NCBI GenBank assembly: GCA_004123355.1
Contig: SCHM01000004.1
Span: forward strand, 3,070,316 to 3,134,315
DNA from: Amphirosellinia nigrospora
Taxonomy: Eukaryota > Ascomycota > Sordariomycetes > Xylariales > Xylariaceae
DNA: 64,000 nucleotides
Direction of reading: 5' to 3'
The first letter of the stretch is position 1. Each line of letters opens with the position of its first letter. This document shows positions 1-11,474 of this stretch, in pieces. Both the position numbers and the translations under genes were made by a program. The notes below the pieces were generated by a model, which did no database searches, was not told the origin of the DNA, and saw only the letters and a program-made list of their open reading frames with translations.

Positions 1-672
1 TCCAATTTCAATTATTCGGCTGCCTAATCGACAGTCGATCACGACCTGGACAGGAACCGCCGGCACCCTATTGGTACGTAGCACGGGTACTAGCAGGGGG
101 GCTTTGGGCATTGGCAGGTGTAAGGTGCGCTAGTAAACAAATAAGTACTCCCGTACCGCCCACCCATTCGGTTGGCCTGGCGTGCTGCGTGATGTGGTCA
201 CGGTGAGCCATTAGCATTAGCATTAGCATTCCCTTGCCAGGCCCGTCCCTTTCGACTAAGCAAAATAAGCCTGGTATTCCGTCACTCCCGGTTTCTGTCA
301 ACACCAACCAAACTATGCCGTAGCGCAGATGTCATTCGCTTTTCCTCCTCCATTTCCTGCCACGGCCCCGAATCGCTCGAAACCGCACTCGATAGCTTCC
401 CATTCGGCTCTGGACGCGATCAACCAGTTTTCCCGCTGAAGCCGGATTCGAATCCGTTTCTAGACCCATCCGACCGCGCTGCGCCGCCCCGTCACCGCAT
501 CTTGGCCGATACAGTAGAGGACGTACCGACGGCATCAATCGGCTTGAGTTGGACGACTGTCTGGAGTCGATTCGAGATTCGAGATTCGCGCTTTGCGCAT
601 GCATACGCCCGCCTGCGTGGCCCCTCGCCTATCCGCTGCGCAACGGCGTCGCTCTAACGACCCGTCTTCAGC
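1..672. other. Left-edge spacer upstream of the Flc-like gene
   Basis: No coding region can be supported here. It presumably holds the 5' leader and promoter of the Flc-like gene starting at 673. The only structured element is a short ATTAGC tandem tract at 210-230. Confidence 0.5.
210..230. repeat. Hexanucleotide microsatellite (ATTAGC)n
   Basis: About three and a half perfect copies of ATTAGC in tandem lie about 440 bases upstream of the Flc-like start codon. This is an ordinary short tandem repeat, too short and with the wrong unit for a telomere. Confidence 0.75.
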
Positions 673-3176
673 ATGGCTTCCTTAACGTCGTCGACTAGGG
701 CGCTGGTCCTCTTTGTCTTCTGCCTGTTCGCTCTCGTCATGCCATCGGCAGCTGTGAAGCAGCTCGAAACCAACTCGCTTAACTCCTGTCAGGCGAACTC
801 AGGCTTCACTGCCAGCTTATTCAACTTTCGCTATATTCCATCCAAGAATTCCATCGATGTTAATATTAGCGCCGTTTCCACCATTGAGGCCCGCGTCAAA
901 TTCGATGTTGCCATTTCCGCCTATGGCTACCAGTTCTATTCCACCATTATCGACCCTTGCGAGCTCGACCTTGCTGGCTTTTGTCCTATGGTCTCGGGCA
1001 ACCTCGATGATCCTTTCAGTATGACCATAGACCCGAAAACCGCTTCTCTTGTGCCCAGTATCGCCTATACCTTTCCGGATATCGATGCCAAGGTGAGGGT
1101 TTACATCAATGCCACTGACGGCCCCATGGCAGGCCAAAGTGTTGCTTGTTTAGAAGCAAACGTCTCCAACGGCCAGACTGTTGATCTAATTGGGGTTAAA
1201 TGGGCATCGGCAATTGTCGCTGGCCTCGCACTGGTTTCGTCTGCCTTCCTCTCCGGTCTGGGGCATTCCAACGCCGCATCTCACGTCGCTGCCACCGCTT
1301 TAGCTCTTACTAGCTACTTCCAATCGCAGGCTATTGTTGGCCTCGTCGGAATTCCTCTCCCTCCAGTTGTTCAATCGTGGACTCAGGATTTCCAGTGGAG
1401 CTTGGGTATTGTCAACGTTGATTTCTGTAAGTTTTGGATGTGTTCCCTGAACTCCGAAGGAGCATTCCCTCTTGGCTACTGCGCATAGATGCCACGCCGC
1501 TGACGCTGAATGGAATGCGATTGGTATTTATAAAACGCATCACTGACATGGGTGCCCGTAGTGCAAAGGATCTTTACCTGGTACCAGCGCTCAACTGGCG
1601 GCAGCGCTGCGAGAATTATTGATACATTGACTACTGTATCAGTTCAAGTTGAGAAAAGGTCGCAACCTCTTATCGCGCCAGGCGTAGGTCTATTTAAGCG
1701 CGCCGAGGCAATGATGCCACGCACCCTGTCGAATCATGTTACGAGTCTCGCGAAGCGTGGAAATGTGAAAACCAGCTATGGCACTTACATCGTTTATGGT
1801 ATCCAACGTGTAGCCTTCCGAGCTGGCATTGAGACGACGAACCTTTTCCTGACCGGCATTGTTTCTTTCTATGTCGTGATGGTTTTCGCGGCAATTCTTG
1901 TTGCCCTTTTCAAGGGAACTTGCGAACTCGCTGCGAAGGCTCGATGGATTAAAGGCGACACGTTTTTAGACTTTCGCAATGGATGGCGTACGTGTCACAT
2001 CCTGCTATCAAACTAAACTATTACATTTGAAAAGATGTGCTGACAATTGGCTCCAGTTACTGTACTTAAGGGCATCCTCTTTCGTATTACCCTCATCGGA
2101 TACGCGCCGTTGACCATACTCTGCTTGTGGGAGTTTACTCAGCGAGACTCGGCGGCGTAGTATTGGCCGTGTTCTTCCTCTTATATGTAAACATTGGCTT
2201 ACTATGGCCTCGTACAAACTAATCCGAATCGCCCGTCGCTCAGTCGCCTTGCATAGGAACCCTGCCTATATCCTTTTCTCGGATCCCCAGACTCTTAATA
2301 AATGGGGTGAGTGCTTACGAGTCAAATATGTCACTGCATCTTGTCATTTATATCCTTGCATTACTAACTTCGTTTCTAGGATTTCTGTACATCCAATTCC
2401 GTGCTTCTGCATATTACTTTATCCTACCAGTACTAGGCTATACCATACTGAAAGCGTTTTTCATCGCCTTTGCTCAAAATGCTGGCACCGTTCAAGCCAT
2501 CGCATTGCTGCTAATCGAAGCAGGTGCTCTTATAGCAGCTGCCGTCTTACGGCCATGGATGGACAAAAAGATTAACTCTTTCAATATCGCGATTTGCGCC
2601 GTCAACTTTATCAACGCCATCTTTTTATTGATTTTCACCAAGGTCTTCGACCAACCAGACATTGTCACTGGTGTAGTTGGTGTTGTTCTATGGATCCTGA
2701 ACGCTGCCACCACCTTGATTTTGCTTCTCGTGCTCATCATATCTACGGCTATTGTTTTCTGGACAGATAACCCCGACGGCCGGTACAAGTTCATGGCCGA
2801 CGACCGAACCTCGTTTATGAAGTCTCAAAGTCAGTTAACTGCAACCGGCGAACTTGACGCTTTAGCCATGACTGCCCGTGGCGAAAAGGGAGGATATGGA
2901 TCTGGGTTGGATGATAACGAGTCCCTCCAGCCGCCTTCGTTTCATCAAGGACCGCGGTCACGTCCGCAGTCGATGAATAGGGCTGCTCCTGCGTCGGTAG
3001 CAACCACCTCTACTATAAGCACGCCACACAATGACCGTGGTCGTTATTCTGCTGATCGACATTCCTCATCTTTATTCCAGGAAAGTGAAGTTCCGCGCAC
3101 TGCGAGTCCTTCCAACCAACCTGGGTCCAATGCACAAAATTCTACTCCTTGGCAGCGAGGTGCCGGGTATGAATGA
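673..3176 (+). CDS. Flc/TRP-like membrane protein (flavin carrier family)
   Basis: Four exons fit: 673-1426, 1562-1987, 2057-2306 and 2380-3176, with canonical GT-AG borders. The protein starts with a signal peptide (about residues 1-27), followed by a lumenal ML-like domain and then a polytopic TRP-like membrane region. Recognisable segments include FTWYQRSTGG, WEFTQRDSAA, LFSDPQTLNKWG and VLRPWMDKKINSFNI. The C-terminus is a Ser/Pro/Arg-rich cytosolic tail of about 110 residues. Yeast Flc1-3 members are ER/Golgi and cell-surface proteins linked to FAD transport into the ER, wall integrity and calcium; that role is inferred from the family. The reading frame slips twice inside exon 3, near 2158 and near 2216, each time as if one base were missing. 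I treat these as probable consensus errors because the conserved protein resumes immediately. Confidence 0.85.
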
Positions 3177-3949
3177 GCAGATCCGCCCAAGCTCAAGACG
3201 ATTTATTTGAGCAGCAACTATACCAGCATTCTTGAATAGATACTATTCGAGACATAGTTATATACTTAATTGTATTGGTTATTGATAAGAGGAAAAGTCG
3301 CTTTCGTGGTCACCGTATGTGTGCCTAAGATGTATATTGGCGACGTAATTTTTGGTTGGGTTCTACTATGTCAGGCAACTTTGGGCGATCGCGTATCTTG
3401 GTGCGGAGTTGTGGGCGTTATGGAAGACGAAGGCCGTCTGATACGCATTTTCAGCATTATCATCATTCTTTAGACTTTATTTTCGTCACAATAGCAAATC
3501 CTGACTCGTATTCGTGGGCTTTGTCCTATCACATTAATGTCAAACTCATTATCGTTGGAGATGCGAAAAGTCCTTAATACGGATCCTTGCCGACTTTACA
3601 ATTTATCCCTTGGTGGCCTCGCCAGATTCAAAGTGTCGCGTGTTCATACAAATCTCAGGACATCTAAGCCAACCACATGAGAGTTCATAGTCAACTCAAC
3701 AAACCATCCCATTGAAATGAAGGAACACATTTAGACAGGTCCGGACCCAGAGATAGAACCGAAGATGTCGGCCTCACTGATCCGATCCTGCTTGGTGGGT
3801 CATGCCGCTGGTCTTTCAGCTCGTGACTCATAGGTAGAGCACCTATATTCTCACTGTTGTCTCAGCTCGAGTCAGTTGGAACATCATCTTCAGCTATCTT
3901 CGACCATCTTGCATCGGACTTCATTTAACTACTGAACCGTAGAGTCGTC
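3177..3949. other. Intergenic spacer
   Basis: This is the 3' flank of the Flc-like gene and the 5' flank of the SDR-fusion gene. I see no conserved coding sequence and no structural RNA. Confidence 0.5.
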
Positions 3950-6900
3950 ATGGAGAGGCCACTGCAAGATCCTCTTCTCACGCTTATTGCGCAAGACTTA
4001 GAAGCTCTGCCTTTTGAGTTAATCGAACCGATCCTAAAGGAGCTCCCGTTCCTGCGGACTCTAGACCTACTCATCTTGCCTTCCGCTGGAAACCGCCTGC
4101 GCGAAGCCATTCGATACCACCCGCGCTGGGTGCATCTCCTTGGCGAGGAACCGGACGATATCGAGTATCTATGGACTTCACTTGACCAATTGGCATCCGT
4201 CCAGTATCGACGGCCTTGGGCTCAGGTAATGGCCTACAAATTTGAGTCAAGGGAGGGCGAGCTGGGGTATATTGTAAATCCTACTGAGGCGACAGCAAAG
4301 GTTTGCACAAATACAATTTTACATGTAGAATCGACACCACTAATCCGCATTTAGAATCAAATTCTTTCTAGTCTCTGGAAAGAATTGCATAGTTCTCTCT
4401 TTACTTTGCTAGGTCTGCAAAATCGCAATGGGACTTGGACGGCAACACCAGAGCTTCAGGCTGTATTCTACTACCTGCCAGCAGATAGTATAATCGCTGG
4501 GTGGGCTAGACCAGTTACTCGGCCTGGAGAAGATGTACGATATATCCCCTTGCATCCCGCTATATCTGGTTCATACTATTAACAAGTACCAGGAGCCATC
4601 AGACGAGTCTTTCGCAGACGACCTCGTTCAGAAAATAAGAAATGTTGACCGCAGTTTAGACATACCCAAGCTCATCCTTGAGCTCAAGAATGCGTATTTC
4701 CAACTGTTTCGGGAGCAGTCAGCGGAGCTGGAAACGCTAGCTGACTTATACGAACGCTTCTCACGATTCCTCAAAGTCGTTGATGCCCCAGAGCTACCAA
4801 CTAGTGAGTCACACGTTCTAGCTAGATTACGTCGTGATGTAAGCCGGCGCCGGAGAATTCCAGGGTGGAATCGCAAAGAAGTCCGTTTCGAATTCGGGGA
4901 CACGACTCTGAAGATCCGACGCACTCCGTATCGATTTAGATACCCGCATCCGACGCTAGTTCCCTTTGAATGGTGTCTGCGCTTATTCAAAGTAGTAGTC
5001 GAAAAGGGTGATGCACTTGAGATCAAGGGAAAGATTCCTCCACATCTAAAGGGGCACTTCGAGAGAGCTACAGACGGTCTTGACCTTATATATTGCCACA
5101 CGCCTGGCAAACGCTTGAAACGCACATACGGAAAGACGGCAGAAACCACGGCGTTTGCACAATATCCTTTCTCTAATGGGTTTCTACCAAAACCGAAGGC
5201 CGAAATCGCCTGGCTAGAATCATTCGTCACGGTAGCCGAGTGGATGGCGAAGGAATTCCCTGATATCACTCGCTCTGTAGCTTCTGATCAACTGCCTATC
5301 TTACGTCGCAGACTGCTGGTTGACCCGTCTGATTATCGGCTCTTCGTGGAGCACGAATCTCCCCGCGTCGTAGCTCGTCAGTTCCGTGCCGATCTGGAAT
5401 TGTGCAGAACCCGCTCCTCATCAAAATTGCCGACCCTCCTCGCACTTTACATGCCATCCTGGCCCTCACCAAGTGCTATCGCGATCGCCAGGCTCCTTGT
5501 ATCTCGTCGTGATTATAATGACAAAGTATTACAGTTACTTTATGAATCCAAGATCTCGGAAGTCCGTCGGTTGCTCAAGGGCGCACCAACTCGTAGAGAA
5601 CCAGAAGATGGGAGGTTCCTTATTACCGATGAACTTACGCGAGATGATGTTGACAATTCCACTAAGATACCTAGCAATTCAACAGAAGAGAATAGTGACA
5701 TCCAGACACGACACATCATCCCTGAGCAAGATCTGGTCACCACCGCCAACACTCTGCAACAGCTGTTTAAAGAAACGACCCTGTCTGATAATGCTACAGG
5801 AGGCGAACTAATTGCTCACATCCTCGCTCAGATCGAGAACTCAGCCAAGAAACAAAAGGAACAGGATAACGAATCCTGGAAAACGACGGTTGAGAAATAC
5901 ATTGTGTCTCAAAGAAAACATGCATCTTTGCGGGACTGTTACATATGCGGTCGGCAAATCACCCAGCCTCACCAGACCATCTCGTCCATGTGCGTCCCTT
6001 GCGGCAGTTTCAACTTGGCCGGTTCCCAGCTCTCATTACCCCCTACACTCTCCTTAGAGGGGAAAGTCGCGGGCCGTGACTGGTGCGCGAGTGAATCTTG
6101 GATATCACGTAACCCTCCGTCTCCTTCGCTGCGGCGCCAAGGTCATCGCTTCAACTCGATATCCCCACGACGCCCTTTTACGCTACAAGGCCGAGACAGA
6201 TTCCGGGGACTGGTTAGACCGGTTAGCGATTATCGGTGCCGATTTCCGCTCGGCAAGAGACGCTTTCGAGCTTGCGCGCGAGATACGTCACGTCGTGCAA
6301 GAATGGGGAGGTATCTTGCATATACTGATCAACAACGCAGCCCAGACCCTAACAGACAGTATCGAAAAAGAAACTTCATCAGTGAGGAAAGAAGAACTTT
6401 TAAAAGGGTCTACTAGTTCATCTCATTTACTGCCATCCACCTCTTACGTACCGAAAGTACGAGCCGGAAACACAGCGAGCATCGAAGGCTTCACAGCACG
6501 ACAGGCAGTGACAAATACCTCATCAGACACACCTGCGCAAGGATCCTCCTGGGTCCAGTCATTAGGAGACATCCCCTACGAAGACGTCATCTCCGCACAC
6601 TCAGTGAACGCCTTCGTACCTCTAATCCTAGTGCGCGAGCTGCTACCCATCATGTCCCCCAACAGTAGCAGCGGGGCGCCGTCGCCCGGGCACGCGCACG
6701 GCTTCATCGTGAACGTGTCGTCACGCGAGGGTATCTTTGAGCAGACGGAGCGCGGCACACATTCGGCCAAGAATGGCAAGCACGTGCACACGAATATGTC
6801 GAAGGCGGCGCTCAACATGATTACCGAGACCGAGGCTGCTGAGGCGTGGAGGTCGGCGAGGGTGGCCATGAATACGGTGGATCCTGGGTACGGCTTCATT

Positions 6901-7277
6901 CTATGCCAAGGTCGCTATGTTCTTTTGTGGACAAATGCTAACTTTGCATTCGTTAGATACATGAGCGCGGCGCCTGAGGTCAATGCCGTCACTGGTGGGG
7001 AGATGCCCATTGGGTGGGAGGATGGAGCTGGCAGAGGTGAGAGCCCCTATCTTATTCGAGTGCTTTGTTTATGCTCATTCATCTAAATCGCCTTCTCATT
7101 ACCACTTTATCAAAAGTCACCAGAAAACATCTTACTAATACCTGAATTGTAGTGCTTTGGCCCATCGCTGTTGGTGAGCTTGAAAAGATCGGCGAGGAGG
7201 GGTGTCATGCGGTCTGGGGACGGTTTCTCAAACATTACGGTGCTCGTCGGGCGAACCTCCAACAGGGGCTACGCTAA
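3950..7277 (+). CDS. Large unknown-domain/SDR fusion protein; SDR domain lacks catalytic Tyr
   Basis: Five exons fit: 3950-4300, 4355-4534, 4587-6887, 6957-7036 and 7153-7277. The first approximately 590 residues match no family I can name. They open with an F-box-like leucine-rich stretch (LPFELIEPILKELPFLRTL) and close with a CxxC...CxxC zinc knuckle (CYICG near 5939, CVPCG near 5992). Directly after it comes a classical-type SDR domain: cofactor motif TGARVNLG, then ILINNAA and NVSS, and a C-terminal tail after DPGY. The position of the SDR YxxxK motif reads TNMSK (6790-6804), so Thr stands where the catalytic Tyr belongs. The two halves are linked by a one-base frame change at a GCGGGCC run near 6068. 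The linker continues smoothly in sense, so I regard this as one gene with a consensus error, not two genes. The product is probably cytosolic, and its substrate is unknown. Confidence 0.7.
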
Positions 7278-7518
7278 TAGGAATTTAACGCAAGAGCCCA
7301 GATCTCGGTAGTTTACTTGACTTTTAGGCACTACAGCGGTCATAATGATTCGGTAGCGAGTTGTATACGTTTTGTGAGTACTAAACATGATATACACTTT
7401 ATTTTACCTATGGAAGAGCTGGAGATTGGATCGGTCACCTTATGAGAGCATGGGCAGTTGGCGGTTGTTAATTCATCTATGTGCTTTCTTCGTATAACGT
7501 ACACCCTCAGCTTCATAC

Positions 7519-7662
7519 TCAATACTCTCTTGCAGACTTGTGCTCGAATTTCTTGCCCGCCATGCTATCCGTCTTCTCCTGCTTCTTTCTAAGCATCTCG
7601 GCCTCTTCAGCTTGTATCTTAGCATCCTGTCGAGCACCCCGCGAAGGTCGGTTGCCGTTCAT
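7519..7662 (-). CDS. Small basic 47-residue protein (unidentified)
   Basis: An ATG-to-stop frame of 48 codons on the minus strand encodes a highly charged, helix-prone peptide (for example AEEAEMLRKKQEK, then MAGKKFEHKSAREY at the end). It looks like a real small protein and not random translation. On the minus strand a branch-like CTGAC and an AG acceptor (ATATAG) lie 6-30 bases upstream of the ATG. A peptide-like SSRSKPKSKND stretch lies further upstream (about 7735-7770), so a 5' exon may exist. I could not assign a family. The general character resembles small SERF-type basic proteins, but I do not claim homology. Confidence 0.35.
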   Translation of the reverse strand: MNGNRPSRGARQDAKIQAEEAEMLRKKQEKTDSMAGKKFEHKSAREY

Positions 7663-8627
7663 AGTGGCCTATATTCAACATGTCAGCGCAGCACTTAGAA
7701 CTACCAGGGAGCGGCATACGGGGAATAAAGGATCTGTCTTATATCGTTCTTCGACTTGGGTTTGGATCTAGAGGACTCGGTTAATCGACACTGTTCGCGA
7801 AACGCACTCGAGCCAGTCATACATCTTCACTAATCATCGTGTCCATGGCTTTGTTCTGGCCTTCTAGATCGCGATTAGTTAGCCTTTTGGAGCTTCGGAA
7901 CATGACGGCTCGACAGTGACTTGCTTCGCATATATCCCTCTGCCTTGTGTAAATGATGCCTCTGCTCAGTGCGAATGGCTTCGCGGGAGTAGTTATGCTC
8001 GTCTCCATCGTTGAATGTGCCGGGAGATCCCGTAGTTGGATGCCCTACTGACATTGCGATTAATTTTGTAGAGCTAGTGTGAGTATGTGCGATTTTTGAA
8101 CGTTGGATTGAATTGTTTCGCCTTGAGATTCATGTCGAACATTTCAAAAACAGCTACCGTGGGCACGCACGCATCGTCGACCGTACATATATGTCGACGA
8201 AGGCCGGGTTCCTCCATCACCACGTCATGCTAATGCAATTTGACGTCTATTTGGCGGGCCCCTCAAACCTTCTTTCTATACACTGGAATATGAATGTTCC
8301 ACAATAGTCAATGTTTTTCTTTAATATCTTCGAGAGCGTTTCCGAGCTACACCGGCCTAGACGTGTTTAGTACGTCTACATTGACCTGTACGAATGATGT
8401 AATTGAGTTTGTGACTTGCATATATATATAACACTGTGTACCACCATGAAACGAAACACAAAATGCATGTAAACCTACGTATCGTTCGTCCTCGAGGGGT
8501 TCGATGATGTCATGGTGATTCTCCAAATAATGGCACCAGATACCCCAATCTCTCGACCAGGACGGTGCTCTCCCGATTTTCAATCCATTTACCGGACTGA
8601 TTGAAAAGGAGATTACTTGGGACCAAA
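7663..8627. other. Intergenic spacer
   Basis: Apart from the possible upstream exon of the small minus-strand gene (near 7735-7770), I find nothing supportable. It should contain the promoter of the aldo/keto reductase that starts at 8628. Confidence 0.4.
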
Positions 8628-9717
8628 ATGACTATCTTCAGAGCCACTTTCGCCGCACTTCTTGTGAGCGGCACTATCTATCTTGTCGCGTTTCAATATT
8701 GGCTACCAACCGCTGCACCGCCCGTGAGGACCGAGCATTCTGATGCCGGCATTGAGATACCTCCAATCGGCATTGGGACCTGGCTATCAGAGAGGGACAA
8801 GGTCGCTCATGCCGTCGAAGTTGCGCTGAAGTCGGGTTACAGCCACGTAGATGCTGCATTGATATACAGTTTGTCTAAGCCAATCCATGTGATATTGGGT
8901 ATTAAGCTAACTGATCCCCGAAGAAAACGAAGATGAGACAGGGAAGGGAATTCTCGCAGCCAATATTCCTCGAGAAAAGCTCTGGGTAACGAGCAAACTG
9001 TGGAATGAGGACCATCGACCAACTGAGGCGACAGCTGCCGTTCAGAAATCAATCCAAGATCTCGGTGTGAGATATTTGGACCTGTACCTCATTCACTGGC
9101 CGGTTGCCTTTGTTCCTGGGGGACCAAGGTGGACGAGCACACTACGATTGTAGATACCTGGCGGGCAATGGAGAATATCGCACGCTCTGGCTTGACGAGG
9201 AAGATTGGCATCTCCAACTTCTCCAAAAAGGAGGTCGAGACCATCATGGACATCTGCCAAATCTGTCCTTACGCACACGAATTCGAGACTCACCCCTATC
9301 TACAGCAGCAAGAGTTCGTCGACTACCACAAGGACATCGCGCGTGAAGGTAATTGCGTATTCCCCACTAGCCAACACCAACCCCATCTACAAGGACAAGA
9401 ACAAGCTCGACGCAATCCTGCAGGACCCCTTTTGGGCGGAACTGGCCGAGAAGAAGAATGCCACAATTGCGCAGACCATACTGGCATGGGGACATCAGCG
9501 CGGCACAATCATCATCCCGAAGAGCGTACACGAGGAGTACATAATTGAGAATTTGGGCGCCTTGGCCACTAGTTTTACAGAAGAAGAGATGAAGGACATC
9601 GCTAAGCAAGATAAAAGGGTGAGGATGAATAACCCGGGGAAGCAATGGGGTATTGAGTTGTTTGCCGATCTTGATGACCCGACGCAGTTGGACGATGATG
9701 AGGGTAAGGAGCTTTGA
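8628..9717 (+). CDS. Aldo/keto reductase with N-terminal membrane anchor
   Basis: The chosen start is the ATG at 8628. The first 25 or so residues are hydrophobic (TFAALLVSGTIYLVAFQYW), which predicts a signal anchor, unusual for the normally soluble AKR family. The (beta/alpha)8 fold markers follow: PPIGIGTW, the catalytic Asp/Tyr segment DAALIY followed by NE across an intron (8869-8923, with a GCTAAC branch), KLWNEDH, YLIHWPV, KIGISNFS and IIIPKSV. AKRs reduce carbonyls with NADPH; the substrate cannot be read from the sequence. Two frame changes occur. One lies in a run of five G near 9117 (one G short). The other lies at GAAGGTA near 9347 (one G too many). Full-length colinear AKR sequence on both sides argues for consensus errors. 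Confidence 0.8.
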
Positions 9718-10696
9718 GTTCTCCAAGATTCTCTCTTTGCTCACTTGCCAGAGACCGTCTCTGGACTGGGCGATAGAACAGATTGTGTGATGGCATGGGC
9801 CGCCTTGGGTTCGGGGATTGGTGACTGAGGCGCTATAGATTTAGGGATTTGCTGTGCTCTGTATCAGTTGTATGATAGTGTTATATGCGAAATCCGAGAT
9901 TGACGAAGTAAAGGGCATGTTGGGACAGAGGTAATACCTAGGTATTCTCACGTTGCTTCTATAAACAAATGTCTCCCCGAAGATGGCAAAAGCCCAAATT
10001 CGTTTCGTTTATTACCTTCCATTTCTAATAAGCAGAACCGAAAACCAAGAATTAATTGATAAATTAAATAGTCCTGATAGGTATAGTTCGCCCTGAGACG
10101 ATACTACCCAGTTAAATCCTTAGACATAATATGCGACGATTAATGAGTAAGCAGGTAGGTATCTTGGAACAACATACACTAACACAGTCACCCTTCCGTT
10201 AATAGTGAATGTAATTGATTTGAATACCTCTTATCAATAATGTCGAATTCGTGGTAGATATTAAATCGTACATTTTTGGCATCGAGGGTCGCCAACTACC
10301 GACACTCCACACCGAGATTGGCAATCCAGGCTAAATGGGCGTTTATCACACCCGCACAGGTTCGAGGCCCGACATCGATTCGAGATCTATATTATATCTT
10401 CTCTCGGCGCTTGAAATTGGTCCAATAGAGCTCTTCGGCTTGATGATGGGGAACCAGGGAACACTCGCCTCGCCACTCAAAAACTCGGATGGCCCGAGTA
10501 TAATATTTAGCTGTATCCTAGTGCCTCTATATAGCTTTATACATTTAGCAATTCCCCGACTCCGGTATCTCTGACTATACGACCTAAAGTGAACGAATCT
10601 GTATCTACTCTTCCAACTTCCCGGGCAGGTATCCAAATTGAACTGTTCACAACATCAAACGACCGTCGAACCCAAGGCTCTCCAAAACACTAGAAG
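9718..10696. other. Intergenic spacer
   Basis: AT-rich spacer with no supportable gene. A TATATAG box-like sequence near 10527-10536 lies about 165 bases upstream of the small secreted protein ATG and could be part of its promoter. Confidence 0.4.
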
Positions 10697-11271
10697 ATGC
10701 CTTCTTCTTCAACCCTCTCAGTGCTTATAGCACTTGTGACGGCAGCGCTAGCAACCACAGGCCCGTGTCTCATCCAAGACTACACCTGCAATCCCGTAAT
10801 GGACGCTAGCGGCTGTTACAATGCAATCATTCTCGGCTGGGACGGCGCCAGCAAAGACCCGGCAGATATCTTCAAGTGCGTGGATCCACCGGAGCTGGTG
10901 AGTTGTTTCTTATCACTTCCCGAGCCGCGCTTTGCTTTCGGAGACCGGATATTAGGGGGTTAGTAGGGGTTGGAAGAAAGAGGGGGAACCTACACCAAGT
11001 GGGATGAGCATCATACGAGGTGGCAGGACGTATGCCAGCAGAAATACCTTTCCCTCTCAGGGAGATATTATGAAGATCTAGGTGTAACTTATACGGCACG
11101 ATACTACGGGCGTGAAGGGAAGCGTTAATCAGCCCACGTCGTGTCTTAAGTGGTCGCCGGCTTACGAAATATGTTTTACAGATGTGCTCATGCTACGGCT
11201 GCACCGATGGCCTGGACGAAATTTTCAACAAGTACAACTTATGTCCATACAACGGTACCTCGACATCTTAA
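10697..11271 (+). CDS. Small secreted eight-cysteine protein (effector-like)
   Basis: Two exons, 10697-10897 and 11182-11271, joined by an in-phase GT-AG intron of 284 nt, give a 96-residue protein. Residues 1-20 are a clear signal peptide ending in ALATTG. The mature part contains eight cysteines, including a CSCYGC cluster just after the splice and a final NLCPYNG. Small size, secretion and an even cysteine number fit an apoplastic effector or other disulfide-stabilised secreted peptide. The family is not recognised and no target can be inferred. The second exon lacks an ATG-initiated frame of its own, so simple ORF scans miss it. It lies convergent to, and 203 bases from, the secreted chitinase gene. 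Confidence 0.7.
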
Positions 11272-11474
11272 ATCTTATGCGCTAGTCGGCCGAACGGAGA
11301 TGACCTTTACCGCGCAGGTCAGGATGACGATATAAACCAGTGCTTTCATATGGCAAAGGGTTATTGTTGTGTATTCGGATGATGAATCTATCTATCTAAA
11401 AACCCAAATATTGTGCCTCTATAAGCTTCCAACTAATCACGATCCTCGCATCTCTTTCGCGTGCCTATATCCAG

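Noticed and set aside
6068-6076. Two separate genes instead of one fusion at the frame change
   Set aside because: There is no stop-to-start spacing or promoter. The conserved linker SLEGKVA runs straight into the SDR cofactor motif, so one gene with a one-base error fits better.
10335-10400. tRNA-like B-box GGTTCGAGGCC
   Set aside because: No matching A box, acceptor stem or T-arm folding could be drawn around it. The similar GGTTCGA words near 34066 and 62350 failed in the same way.
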